Of a DNA stretch of 17,542 bases, positions 1-7,207 are shown piece by piece. Numbering within the stretch: position 1 is the first letter of the stretch; every line of letters starts with the position of its first letter. This stretch comes from Stenotrophomonas_A sp035539015 (GTDB lineage: Bacteria > Pseudomonadota > Gammaproteobacteria > Xanthomonadales > Xanthomonadaceae). The translations under genes and the position numbers were made by a program. The stretch covers positions 1 to 17,542 of the forward strand of contig DATLJF010000295.1 of the NCBI GenBank assembly GCA_035539015.1. Reading direction: 5' to 3'. The notes beneath the pieces are model-generated. The model was not told the DNA's origin and made no database searches. It was given only the letters and a program-made list of their open reading frames with translations.

Positions 1-2900
1 AGGTTGGGCGCAACCAGACGACTGGGATAGTAGGTGGCAGTGGTACCCAGGCTCCAGCGACCGACGCCGTAACTGACATTCCACTGATACTCACGGTTCT
101 CGCCGCTACTGGTGTTCACATAGTCGACCGGCGGGACGCCGGGGGCCGCGGCCTTCTCCCATACGCGCGGGATGTACGCGTACACGCCCAGGTCCAATCG
201 CCCCCTGCCCCAGCCGAGTTCGTCCAGGTCCAAGCGATAGGTAGCTTCGGCCGTCCAGCCACGGAAATTGATGTACGGTCCGTTGACGTAAGTAGTGTTG
301 ACGGTCCGCGCAGTCGCCGTCACCGGGTCGCGGGTGACCAGCGCGCAATACGCATTGTCTTTGATCGTGGCGCCGTCGAAGCAGCCGGAAAGAATATCGT
401 CGGTGCTCAGCGCACCGATCATGTCGGTGAGGTCAATGCTGTAGTAGTCCACGGCCATGCGCAGGCCCTTGGCCCAGTCCGGCTGCAGCACCAGCCCCGC
501 GGTCCACGAATCGGCCTGCTCGTTACGCAACTGGGTGCTTCCGACGCGCCGGCCCGGGATTGAACCACCAGGGCCTTCGAACGTCCCGGGGTCGACCGCC
601 GGATAGCCGGAGAAGAACGCCGCGCAATTGGCCGCGCGGTTGGCCGGACGCGGGCCGCTGCGGATGTTGGACGCCTCGCACGGCTCGTTGACGAAGTAGT
701 AGGCCGATTGGCTGGCGTACAACTCCACCAGGGACGGTGAGCGGAACGAGCGCGTCTTGTTGGCGCGCAACTGCACCCCGGGGAGCGGTTCGTACTGGAA
801 ACCATAGGTGAAGGCAGTAAAGGCACCGTTGACCGAATTGTTGACCCAACGCACCTTGCCGGTGAGATCGAAGCGATGCAGGCCGGGGATCCCGGCGTCC
901 GCATCCACCAAGGGCGCAAACAGCTCGCCGAAGAACTCGTTGCTGTGGACCTTGCCCGCCGCCGGGTTGATCGCCACCGAGCGTCCCAACCCTTGTTGTT
1001 GAAAAGCACTGGGATTGAACCGCCCCTCCTCGCGGCGGAATTCGTAGCCGGCATTGAAGCTCATCATGCCGCCGGGCAGTGCGACCACTTCGCCGGTGAG
1101 GTTGGCGTTGAACACGGTCTGCTCGAGCGCAGAGCTGGCGCGCGTAGGCGTGGTGACGTAGGCCAGTGCCTGGCGCGATGCGCGGCCTTCACCGAACAGA
1201 TCCAGCGGCACACACGCCGGATCCGGGGTGGCGCCAGCGGCGGCGCCGTTGCAGACGACCTGGCCATCGGCATTGCGCGACACATTCAGGGCGTTGATGA
1301 AGTTGCGCTGCACCAGGGAGCGGCCGGTGTAGCTGAAGTCGCCGCGCCCGTAGACGCCGCTGACTTGCCAGTTGAAGTTGCGGTCGCCCAGAGCGAAGTA
1401 GCCTTCCAGCCCCCCGACCACGCGCCACACATTGCTTTGCGACGCCGAGTTGCTGGTGACCAGGTCGCGCGAAGCGCGTGACATCAGGAACTCCTTGGCC
1501 CCAAGCGCCTGTAGCGTCTCTCGCGCCTGCTCGGTCAGCAGCGGGTGGCTGACCGGAATGCGTAGCGTGCCACTGTTCTCGCCGCTGCCATCCAGCCGCG
1601 CCTGGCCAAAACTGGTCCAGTTGTAGATGCTCTGGGCGGCGAGCTCGCGCGACCGTGCGCTATAGGACGAGGCCTCCCAGAAGCCGCGCACGCGATCGCT
1701 GAAGTCGAAGTGGCCGGTGAGATAGGCGGTCTTGCGGTCCAGGTCCGAGACCACCTGCCCGACCTCCCACAGGCGCACGCCATCACCGCCCGAGGCATTG
1801 CTGATGCCGAAGTTGTGGCCGGGGTCGTAGGGCACCAGATTGCCCTGCTCGTCGAACTGCAGGTAGGTGTCGGCATTGCTGCCGAAGCCGCGCAAGCGAC
1901 CGCTGGCGTCGGCGCTGTAGCGCGCGGCGACCGGCAGCGCCACGCCACCCCAGGTTGCACCCAGCAGGGTCCGGTCGCGGATATACACGCTGCCAGGCAC
2001 GCCGTCGCTATTGCCCGCGTTGAAGGGAACGCTGCCGTCCAGGCGGCCATCGTTGGCGGCCACGCGACCAGGCTGGTACTGCGCGATGGCCTTGGCCGAT
2101 GGGTTGGGCTGCAGCGAATAGCCCTCACGGTGCGAGCGCCGGTCGGCCTGCAGCACGCCATCCTGGCTGTCGTAGTTCAGCGACAACACGAAGTGGCCGC
2201 GACCGTCGGCGAAGGCGGTACCGAACAGGCTCGAAGCGTTGACGCGCTGGCCGTCGCCGCGCTCGCTCAAGCCGTACCCCAGCTCCACTTCGACACCATC
2301 GAAATGGTCGCGCAGGATGACATTGCTCACCCCGCTGATGGCATCCGAGCCATAGGTGGGGGCGCCACCGATGCCGACGTTCTCCACGCGCTGGATCAGG
2401 TTGGTCGGGATGACGTTGAGGTCGACCTGGCTACCCGGGCTGCTCGGACCGAAGATCGTCGGTGGATTGGAGCTGACGAACCGGCGTCCGTTGATCAGGG
2501 TCAGCATCCGGTTGGAGCCGAGGCCGAAACGCGAGGCAAAGCTGACGCCGGCGCCGAATGAGGACTGCCTGCCGTAGGGCGAGGCACTCAAGCCGAAGCC
2601 CGGCGTGCGGGCGATCGCATCGCCCAGGTTGGTGATGTTCTGGGCGTCCAGGTCTTCGCGCGAGATCACCTGCGCAGGTTCCAGGGTGTCGAAGCCGGCA
2701 CGCGGGATGCGGGTGCCGGTCATGGTGACCTGGACCCTGTCCAGTTCGGTGGGGGCCGGAGGCGTCGCCCGCGCAGTTCCTGGCGCGACCGGCGGGGCGG
2801 CAGGTGGCTCCGCGGCCTGGGACTGGGCGGCGAGCACGCAAAGCAGGCTGGCAGCCAGGAGACTTCTGGTTGGCGCTCTGGAGGGAACTGAAGTGGTCAT
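1..2900 (-). CDS. TonB-dependent outer-membrane receptor, C-terminus outside the window
   Basis: This is a TonB-dependent receptor that would import a substrate across the outer membrane using TonB/ExbBD energy. The frame is open from the ATG at 2898-2900 to the window edge, giving 966 visible residues; the last beta-strands and stop are missing. Residues 1 to about 29 form a signal peptide (basic start, Leu/Ala core, SQA-A cleavage region), followed by an Ala/Pro linker. A TonB-box-like stretch LDRVQVT lies near residue 53. The plug follows (about 55-200) with NLGDAIARTPGF, LINGRRF at 135-141 and YGSDAISGVSNVI at 183-195. The remainder is a barrel rich in aromatic strand ends, with cysteine pairs in extracellular-type loops, for example near ACVPLDLFGEG. 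The start is supported by GGGAG five bases upstream. It resembles the large (>950 residue) receptors common in Xanthomonadaceae. The substrate cannot be told; no neighbouring gene points to a sugar or siderophore locus. Confidence 0.93.
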   Translation of the reverse strand, partial: MTTSVPSRAPTRSLLAASLLCVLAAQSQAAEPPAAPPVAPGTARATPPAPTELDRVQVTMTGTRIPRAGFDTLEPAQVISREDLDAQNITNLGDAIARTPGFGLSASPYGRQSSFGAGVSFASRFGLGSNRMLTLINGRRFVSSNPPTIFGPSSPGSQVDLNVIPTNLIQRVENVGIGGAPTYGSDAISGVSNVILRDHFDGVEVELGYGLSERGDGQRVNASSLFGTAFADGRGHFVLSLNYDSQDGVLQADRRSHREGYSLQPNPSAKAIAQYQPGRVAANDGRLDGSVPFNAGNSDGVPGSVYIRDRTLLGATWGGVALPVAARYSADASGRLRGFGSNADTYLQFDEQGNLVPYDPGHNFGISNASGGDGVRLWEVGQVVSDLDRKTAYLTGHFDFSDRVRGFWEASSYSARSRELAAQSIYNWTSFGQARLDGSGENSGTLRIPVSHPLLTEQARETLQALGAKEFLMSRASRDLVTSNSASQSNVWRVVGGLEGYFALGDRNFNWQVSGVYGRGDFSYTGRSLVQRNFINALNVSRNADGQVVCNGAAAGATPDPACVPLDLFGEGRASRQALAYVTTPTRASSALEQTVFNANLTGEVVALPGGMMSFNAGYEFRREEGRFNPSAFQQQGLGRSVAINPAAGKVHSNEFFGELFAPLVDADAGIPGLHRFDLTGKVRWVNNSVNGAFTAFTYGFQYEPLPGVQLRANKTRSFRSPSLVELYASQSAYYFVNEPCEASNIRSGPRPANRAANCAAFFSGYPAVDPGTFEGPGGSIPGRRVGSTQLRNEQADSWTAGLVLQPDWAKGLRMAVDYYSIDLTDMIGALSTDDILSGCFDGATIKDNAYCALVTRDPVTATARTVNTTYVNGPYINFRGWTAEATYRLDLDELGWGRGRLDLGVYAYIPRVWEKAAAPGVPPVDYVNTSSGENREYQWNVSYGVGRWSLGTTATYYPSRLVAPN

Positions 2901-2999
2901 GATTTCTCCCGATTCGAAGGACAGCGGGCCGGCGTCTGCAGAGGGCGCGAGCGAGCTGAGGAACGGGCGAAAACATTTCATGCTGACCTATGTCGCGGG

Positions 3000-3034
3000 A
3001 ATTGGATTTATCTAATTCAATTAACGATTTGCAA
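3000..3034 (-). promoter_or_regulatory. Candidate promoter and operator of the TonB-dependent receptor
   Basis: On the minus strand a -35-like TTGCAA (3029-3034) and a -10-like GATAAA (3007-3012) are separated by 16 bases, in the only AT-rich stretch of the intergenic region. A 9-bp inverted repeat with one mismatch, AATTGGATT (3000-3008) and AATTCAATT (3014-3022), spaced by TATCT, covers the -10 region. That is a typical position for a repressor site. The 5' leader would be about 100 bases. The regulator is unknown and the promoter call rests on motif match only. Confidence 0.35.
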
Positions 3035-3174
3035 ACGCCTATGCGGGTCGTGCAGCGGCCTCTGTCGCAACCGGCGAGACGCCGTGAGAGGACGCTACGA
3101 GCCGTGCCGCGGCCCTTCCCGAGGGGCCGTTCCCATCACGTCTCCCTCATCGCGAGCCCCTGAATATCTGCACC

Positions 3175-3714
3175 ATGACCATAGAAATCTGGCAAGGGGA
3201 CATCACTACGCTGGACGTCGACGTCATCGTCAACGCCGCCAACGAAAGCTTGCTCGGCGGCGGCGGTGTCGACGGCGCGATCCACCGTGCTGCCGGTCCC
3301 GAATTGCTCGCCGAATGCCAGCGCCTGCCCGAGATCCGCCCGGGTGTGCGCTGCCCGACCGGCGAAGTGCGCGCTACCGCCGGCTACCGGTTGCCGGCTC
3401 GCTATGTGTTCCACGCCGTCGGCCCGGTCTGGCGCGATGGCGCCCACCACGAACCCGAGTTCCTGGCCAACTGCTATTGGCAGTCGCTACGCCTGGCGCA
3501 GCAGATGGACCTGCACACGATCGCGTTCCCCGCGATCAGCTGCGGTGTCTATGGCTACCCGCTGCAGCAGGCCGCCCGGGTGGCGGTGAACGAAACGCTG
3601 GCCTGGCAGCGCTCGCATGCGGTACCGCGCAAGATCCTGCTGGTGGCGTTCAATGACGCCACCTACAAGGCCTACCAGCAGGCACTGGCGCAAAGCGTGC
3701 CGCAGGTGGCCTGA
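3175..3714 (+). CDS. Macro-domain protein, probable O-acetyl-ADP-ribose deacetylase / ADP-ribose hydrolase (MacroD/YmdB type)
   Basis: The 179-residue product is a single macro domain. Proteins of this class bind ADP-ribose and hydrolyse O-acetyl-ADP-ribose or remove ADP-ribose from carboxylate side chains; they act in the cytoplasm. The MacroD signature is complete. GDIT (9-12) leads into VIVNAANESLLGGGGVDGAI, which supplies the catalytic Asn and the glycine-rich ribose loop. Next come a CPTGEVRAT segment, YVFHAVGPVW, and the phosphate-binding loop AFPAISCGVYGYP. Length matches the family (about 170-180). The ATG at 3175 is the natural start because the domain begins at once, but the Shine-Dalgarno is poor. 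It is divergent from the TonB receptor and convergent with the aldolase, so it is probably transcribed alone. No ART toxin or sirtuin gene is adjacent, so a housekeeping role is more likely than a toxin-antitoxin one. Confidence 0.93.
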   Translation: MTIEIWQGDITTLDVDVIVNAANESLLGGGGVDGAIHRAAGPELLAECQRLPEIRPGVRCPTGEVRATAGYRLPARYVFHAVGPVWRDGAHHEPEFLANCYWQSLRLAQQMDLHTIAFPAISCGVYGYPLQQAARVAVNETLAWQRSHAVPRKILLVAFNDATYKAYQQALAQSVPQVA

Positions 3715-3739
3715 GCCGGCAGCAGATCAATGCGCAATA

Positions 3740-3768
3740 AAAAACGCCGGCTGATCGCCGGCGTTTTT
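3740..3768. terminator. Bidirectional intrinsic terminator between the macro-domain gene and fba
   Basis: A perfect 12-bp stem has arms AAAAACGCCGGC (3740-3751) and GCCGGCGTTTTT (3757-3768) around a TGATC loop. The A-run on one side and T-run on the other make it work in both directions. It lies 26 bases past the macro stop and 23 bases past the convergent aldolase stop, so it should end both transcripts. Confidence 0.92.
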
Positions 3769-3790
3769 CTTGGTTCGGAAGCAGCCTCGC

Positions 3791-4795
3791 TCAGCCCTTC
3801 CACTGCCCCAGCGCAGCCAAGCCGTTTTCGCGGGCGCGCTCGTACACCACCTGCTGGGCCTTGGCGAAGTTGCCCTTCATGTCCTTGGCCCACAGCTTCA
3901 GCGCGGCCTGCTGCATGGCGCGGCCGTAGGAGAAGCTCAGCGGCCACGGCAGGTTGCCGAGCTGGTTCATGGCATTGAGGTGGGCGGTGGACTGTTCGTC
4001 GGTCTGGCCGCCGGACAGGAACACAATACCCGGCAGGATCGCCGGCACCGTGCTCTTCAGGCACATCACGGTGGACTCGGCCACTTCGTCGATCCCGGCC
4101 TGCTCTTCGCAGCCCTTGCCGGAGATGACCATCGAGGCCTTCAGGATGGTGCCTTCCAGCACCACGTTCTGCTCGTACAGCGCGCCGAACAGCGAACGCA
4201 GGGTCGCCTCGGTGACTTCGTAGCAGGTCTCGATGTCGTGGTCGCCGTCCATGATCACTTCCGGCTCCACCATCGGCACCAGGCCCTGCTCCTGGCACAG
4301 CGCGGCGTAGCGCGCCAGCGCGTGCGAGTTGGCCTCGATGCAGGTGCCCGACGGGATGTCCTCGCCGATGTTGATCACCGCGCGCCACTTGGCAAAACGC
4401 GCGCCAAGCTTGTAGTACTCCTCCAGGCGCGCGCGCAGGCCATCCAGGCCCTCGGTGACGAGCTCGCCGGGCATGCCGGCCAGCGGCTGGGCGCCCTTGT
4501 CGACCTTGATGCCGGGGATGATGCCGTGCTCGGCCATGTACTTGGCGAACGGCACGCCGTCCTTGGTGGACTGGCGGATGGTTTCATCGAACAGGATAGC
4601 GCCGGAAATGTACTCGCCCAGCTTCGGCGTGGTCAGCAACAGCTCGCGATAGGCACGGCGGTGCTCTTCGGTGTTCTCGATCCCCACGCCGGCAAAACGC
4701 TTGGCGATCGTGCTGGTGGACTCGTCGATGGCGATGATGCCCTTGCCCGGGGCGACCATGGCCTGGGCGGTTTCGGCAAGTTGTTCGATGCTCAT
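3791..4795 (-). CDS. fba: Fructose-bisphosphate aldolase, class I
   Basis: This 334-residue cytoplasmic enzyme cleaves fructose 1,6-bisphosphate to dihydroxyacetone phosphate and glyceraldehyde 3-phosphate through a lysine Schiff base, without metal. By comparison with the animal aldolase numbering, all key residues are present at a steady offset: Asp24 (AIDES), Lys97 (GIKVDKG), Lys136 (FAKWR), Glu177 and Glu179 (MVEPEV), and the Schiff-base Lys219 in GTILKASMV. The phosphate-binding stretches FLSGGQTDEQ and WPLSFSYGRA are also clear. I chose the ATG at 4793-4795 because AGGAAA lies just upstream and family members start here; a longer open frame reaching 4876 has no homology. The gene ends the minus-strand run and is followed by a strong terminator. 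Class I aldolase of this animal-like type is uncommon in bacteria overall but usual in Xanthomonadaceae. Confidence 0.97.
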   Translation of the reverse strand: MSIEQLAETAQAMVAPGKGIIAIDESTSTIAKRFAGVGIENTEEHRRAYRELLLTTPKLGEYISGAILFDETIRQSTKDGVPFAKYMAEHGIIPGIKVDKGAQPLAGMPGELVTEGLDGLRARLEEYYKLGARFAKWRAVINIGEDIPSGTCIEANSHALARYAALCQEQGLVPMVEPEVIMDGDHDIETCYEVTEATLRSLFGALYEQNVVLEGTILKASMVISGKGCEEQAGIDEVAESTVMCLKSTVPAILPGIVFLSGGQTDEQSTAHLNAMNQLGNLPWPLSFSYGRAMQQAALKLWAKDMKGNFAKAQQVVYERARENGLAALGQWKG

Positions 4796-4828
4796 GAGTT
4801 TCCTGTGGCAGCAGCGGGGGAGAACGCA

Positions 4829-4884
4829 ATTATACCCGCGAACGCCCACAGCCATTCCTTCACGGAATGGCCGCAAACGTTTAC
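4829..4884 (-). promoter_or_regulatory. Candidate fba promoter with two palindromes upstream of the -10 box
   Basis: On the minus strand a perfect -10 box TATAAT sits at 4829-4834, about 34 bases before the fba start. No TTGACA-like -35 is found at 16-18 bases. That position is instead occupied by a perfect 8-bp inverted repeat, GCCATTCC (4851-4858) and GGAATGGC (4864-4871), with a TTCAC spacer. Directly beyond lies GCAAACGTTTAC (4873-4884), whose AAACGTTT core has the shape of a LacI-family (PurR/Cra-like) operator. A good -10 with no -35 and a palindrome at about -38 fits an activator-dependent or tightly regulated promoter. The regulators are not identified. Confidence 0.5.
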
Positions 4885-4908
4885 AGGTTCAAAGGCTATG
4901 CCGCCACG

Positions 4909-4932
4909 CCGTCCCCCGCTGACGGGGGACGG
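4909..4932. other. GC-rich 10-bp hairpin after pyk
   Basis: Arms CCGTCCCCCG (4909-4918) and CGGGGGACGG (4923-4932) are perfectly complementary around a CTGA tetraloop, 14 bases past the pyk stop. There is no T-run on either side, so it is not a textbook intrinsic terminator. It could stabilise the 3' end of a processed pyk mRNA or attenuate read-through into fba. A smaller perfect repeat, TGTAAC/GTTACA (4934-4950), overlaps the pyk stop codon itself. Confidence 0.45.
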
Positions 4933-4945
4933 ATGTAACAGGAAG

Positions 4946-6412
4946 TTACAGTTCGCCCAGCCCCGAAGCGCGTCCATCCGGACCCACTTCGAGCAACCGC
5001 AGCGTGTTGGTCGCGCCATGGGTTTCCATGTGCTCGCCGCTGGTGAACACCACGCGGTCGCCGGCCGACAACGCACCGGCATCGACCAGCACGCGGATGC
5101 TGCCGCGCGCCGCTTCGCGCGGGGTCAGGCCGCGGCTGTCGAAGTTGATCGGGAACACGTCGCGCATCATCGCCATCTGCCGGCGCGCGCCGTCATGGCG
5201 GGTCACCGCGTAGATCGGCGCCTTGGCGCGGAAGCGCGACAGGTAGCGCGGCGTACCGCCGGACTCGGTCATCGCCACGATCGCGCGCACGCCGACGTGC
5301 TCGGAGACGAACATGGTCGCCATCGCGATCGCCTGGTCGGCACGCTCCAGGTTGCGCTGGGCCTTGCTGAAGTCGGCGTCGGTTTCGAACTGGCGCTCGG
5401 CGCCGAGGCAGATGCGCGCCATCGCTTCGACCGCGCGCACCGGGTAGGCCCCGGCGGCGGTCTCGGCCGAGAGCATCACCGCATCGGTGCCGTCGATCAC
5501 CGCATTGGCCACGTCCAGCACTTCGGCGCGCGTCGGGATCGGGCTTTCGACCATCGACTGCAGCATCTGGGTGGCGGTGATCACCACTTTGTTCTGCGCC
5601 AGCGACTCGCGGATGATCTTCTTCTGCAGGCCCGGCAGTTCGGCATCGCCGATTTCCACGCCGAGGTCGCCACGGGCCACCATCACCACGTCCGACGCTT
5701 CGACGATCTCGGTCAGGTTCTCGATCGCCTCGGTGCGCTCGACCTTGGACACCATCGCCGCATCGCAGCCGTGCTCCAGGGCAATGCGGCGCGCTTCATT
5801 CATGTCGGCGGCGTTGCGGCAGAACGAGACGGCGATGAAGTCCACGCCGATCTTGGCGACGATGCCGATCAATTCCTTGTCGCGCTCGGTCAGCGCGCCC
5901 AGCGACAGGCCACCGCCCTGCTTGTTCAGGCCCTTGCGGTCGGACAGCACGCCGTCGTTGAGCACGGTGCAGACGATGCGCTCGCCCTGCACTTCCACCA
6001 CGCGCATCTGCATCAGGCCGTCGTCGAGCAGCAGCACGTCGCCGCTGGTCACGTCCTGCGGCAGGCCGAGGTAGCTGACGCCAACCTGGGTGTGGTCGCC
6101 GAGCGGGGCGTTGGGATCGGCCACCAGGTCGAAGCGGTCGCCGGTCTTGAGCACGATCTTGCCTTCGGCGAAGCGCTCGATGCGGATCTTCGGGCCCGGC
6201 AGGTCGGCCAGGATGCCGACTTCGACGCCCACGCGCGACGCGGCGGCGCGCACGTCGGCGGCGCGCTTGGCCTGGCCGGACGGGTCGCCATGGCTGAAGT
6301 TCAAACGCACCACGTTGACGCCGGCGCGGAACAGATCCTCCAACATGCCCGGCGGGTCGGTGGCCGGGCCGAGGGTGGCAAGGATCTTGGTGCGGCGCTG
6401 GCGTACGGTCAT
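4946..6412 (-). CDS. pyk: Pyruvate kinase
   Basis: This 488-residue cytoplasmic enzyme transfers phosphate from phosphoenolpyruvate to ADP in the last step of glycolysis. The N-terminal TIM-barrel strand carries TKILATLGPAT and LNFSHG (37-42). The B domain inserts after DLPGPKIRIE (about 70-168). The catalytic lysine is Lys223 in VSKVERTEAIENL, followed by the metal and substrate signature MVARGDLGVEIG (244-255) and MLSAETAAGAYP. A C-terminal allosteric-type domain ends the protein. Length is close to the PykA/PykF types (470-480), and it looks more PykA-like. The ATG at 6410-6412 is chosen because the conserved sequence begins there and GGGGGAG lies about nine bases upstream; a longer frame to 6493 adds a non-homologous tail. 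It lies 135 bases downstream of the phosphatase gene, with repeats in the gap, so it may have its own promoter. Confidence 0.97.
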   Translation of the reverse strand: MTVRQRRTKILATLGPATDPPGMLEDLFRAGVNVVRLNFSHGDPSGQAKRAADVRAAASRVGVEVGILADLPGPKIRIERFAEGKIVLKTGDRFDLVADPNAPLGDHTQVGVSYLGLPQDVTSGDVLLLDDGLMQMRVVEVQGERIVCTVLNDGVLSDRKGLNKQGGGLSLGALTERDKELIGIVAKIGVDFIAVSFCRNAADMNEARRIALEHGCDAAMVSKVERTEAIENLTEIVEASDVVMVARGDLGVEIGDAELPGLQKKIIRESLAQNKVVITATQMLQSMVESPIPTRAEVLDVANAVIDGTDAVMLSAETAAGAYPVRAVEAMARICLGAERQFETDADFSKAQRNLERADQAIAMATMFVSEHVGVRAIVAMTESGGTPRYLSRFRAKAPIYAVTRHDGARRQMAMMRDVFPINFDSRGLTPREAARGSIRVLVDAGALSAGDRVVFTSGEHMETHGATNTLRLLEVGPDGRASGLGEL

Positions 6413-6426
6413 GGCGTGGGACTCCC

Positions 6427-6446
6427 CCGGAAAAGTCCGGAAAAGT
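6427..6446. repeat. Perfect tandem 10-bp direct repeat in the pyk leader
   Basis: CCGGAAAAGT occurs twice with no gap (6427-6436 and 6437-6446), immediately upstream of the pyk ribosome-binding site. On the mRNA strand it reads ACTTTTCCGG twice. It could be replication slippage or a double protein-binding site next to translation initiation. Confidence 0.8.
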
Positions 6447-6502
6447 AGCACATTGGGGCGACCGGCTGGATGGCTTTGCGGTATAGGCGGCAAGTAATTC
6501 CG

Positions 6503-6522
6503 GAATGTCTATCGCGACATTC
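6503..6522. promoter_or_regulatory. Inverted repeat between the HAD phosphatase and pyk, candidate operator
   Basis: GAATGTC (6503-6509) and GACATTC (6516-6522) form a perfect 7-bp inverted repeat around TATCGC. It lies about 100 bases upstream of the pyk start. A -10-like TATACC follows on the minus strand near 6479-6484, and TAGACA, a -35-like hexamer, overlaps the repeat, but the 20-base spacing between them is too long for a standard promoter. It may be an operator or an RNA hairpin. Confidence 0.35.
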
Positions 6523-6547
6523 GTGTGCGGATGGTGCGAATCGGAGT

Positions 6548-7207
6548 TCAGTTATTTGCCGACAGCAACGTCACCAGCGCCTCCGGCGAATCCACCAGTT
6601 GGTCGGCGCCGGCGCGCACCAGTTCGGCTTCATCGCCGAATCCCCAGAGCACGCCGATGCTGCGCAGGCCGTGGGCGCGCGCACCTTCGATGTCCATCCG
6701 GCGGTCGCCGATCATCACGCATTGCGCCGGCGCCAGCGCCAGCCGGCGCATGGCTTCGGCGACCAGATCGGGCTTGAAGCGGCGGGCGCCGTCATCGCTG
6801 GCGCCGACCACTTCGTCGAAGCACTCGCCGAACGGCAGGTGTTCGACGATGCGACGGGCGAAGCGTTCGTTCTTGGAGGTCACCACCGCCAGGCGGTGGC
6901 CGGCCGCGCGCAACGCCGGGATCGCTTCGGCGATCCCGGGGAACACGCTGTGCTCGGTCCAGCCGACGGTGTCGTAGCGCTCGCGGTAGAGCGACAGCGC
7001 CTGCTCGACCATCACCTCGTCGCCGCCGAAGCGCTCGTGGAAACTATCGCGCAGCGGCGGGCCGATCCAGCCGCGCAATTGGTCCATCGAGGGCAGCAGT
7101 TGGCCCAGCCGTTCGAAGGTGTGGACGATGCCGCCGACGATGCCCGGCTCGGAATCGATCAGGGTGCCGTCCATGTCGAAGAACAGCGTGCTCGGTTGTG
7201 CACTCAC
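6548..7207 (-). CDS. HAD-superfamily phosphatase, phosphoglycolate phosphatase (Gph/PpaX)-like
   Basis: This 219-residue cytoplasmic hydrolase has the four HAD motifs in order. FFDMDGTLIDSE gives nucleophile Asp11 and acid/base Asp13; VVTSKN gives Thr110; Lys145 stands in FKPDLVAEAM; IGDRRMD gives Asp168 and Asp172. The alpha-helical cap between motif I and II makes it subfamily IA, as in phosphoglycolate phosphatases and PpaX-type enzymes. The exact substrate cannot be read from sequence; 5'-nucleotidase activity is an alternative. Translation starts at a GTG that overlaps the pgk TGA stop (GTGA, 7204-7207), with no convincing Shine-Dalgarno, so it should be translationally coupled to pgk. 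Its place between pgk and pyk suggests removal of glycolytic by-products such as 2-phospholactate or 4-phosphoerythronate, which is an inference from context. Confidence 0.9.
   Translation of the reverse strand: MSAQPSTLFFDMDGTLIDSEPGIVGGIVHTFERLGQLLPSMDQLRGWIGPPLRDSFHERFGGDEVMVEQALSLYRERYDTVGWTEHSVFPGIAEAIPALRAAGHRLAVVTSKNERFARRIVEHLPFGECFDEVVGASDDGARRFKPDLVAEAMRRLALAPAQCVMIGDRRMDIEGARAHGLRSIGVLWGFGDEAELVRAGADQLVDSPEALVTLLSANN

Noticed and set aside
1710..2561. A 283-codon plus-strand open frame opposite the TonB receptor.
   Set aside because: Antisense shadow; the receptor frame on the minus strand is continuous and has clear plug and barrel sequence.
3099..3135. A hairpin-like CGGCCC/GGGCCG pair upstream of the macro gene as a possible terminator or riboswitch.
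   Set aside because: Only about six base pairs, no T-run and no recognisable aptamer; too weak to call.
3770..6448. An 892-codon open frame on the plus strand antisense to fba and pyk.
   Set aside because: It is a high-GC mirror of two certain genes: low-complexity His/Ala/Gly/Asp/Arg-rich product, no ribosome-binding site, no recognisable domain, and it runs through the fba promoter and the GC hairpin.
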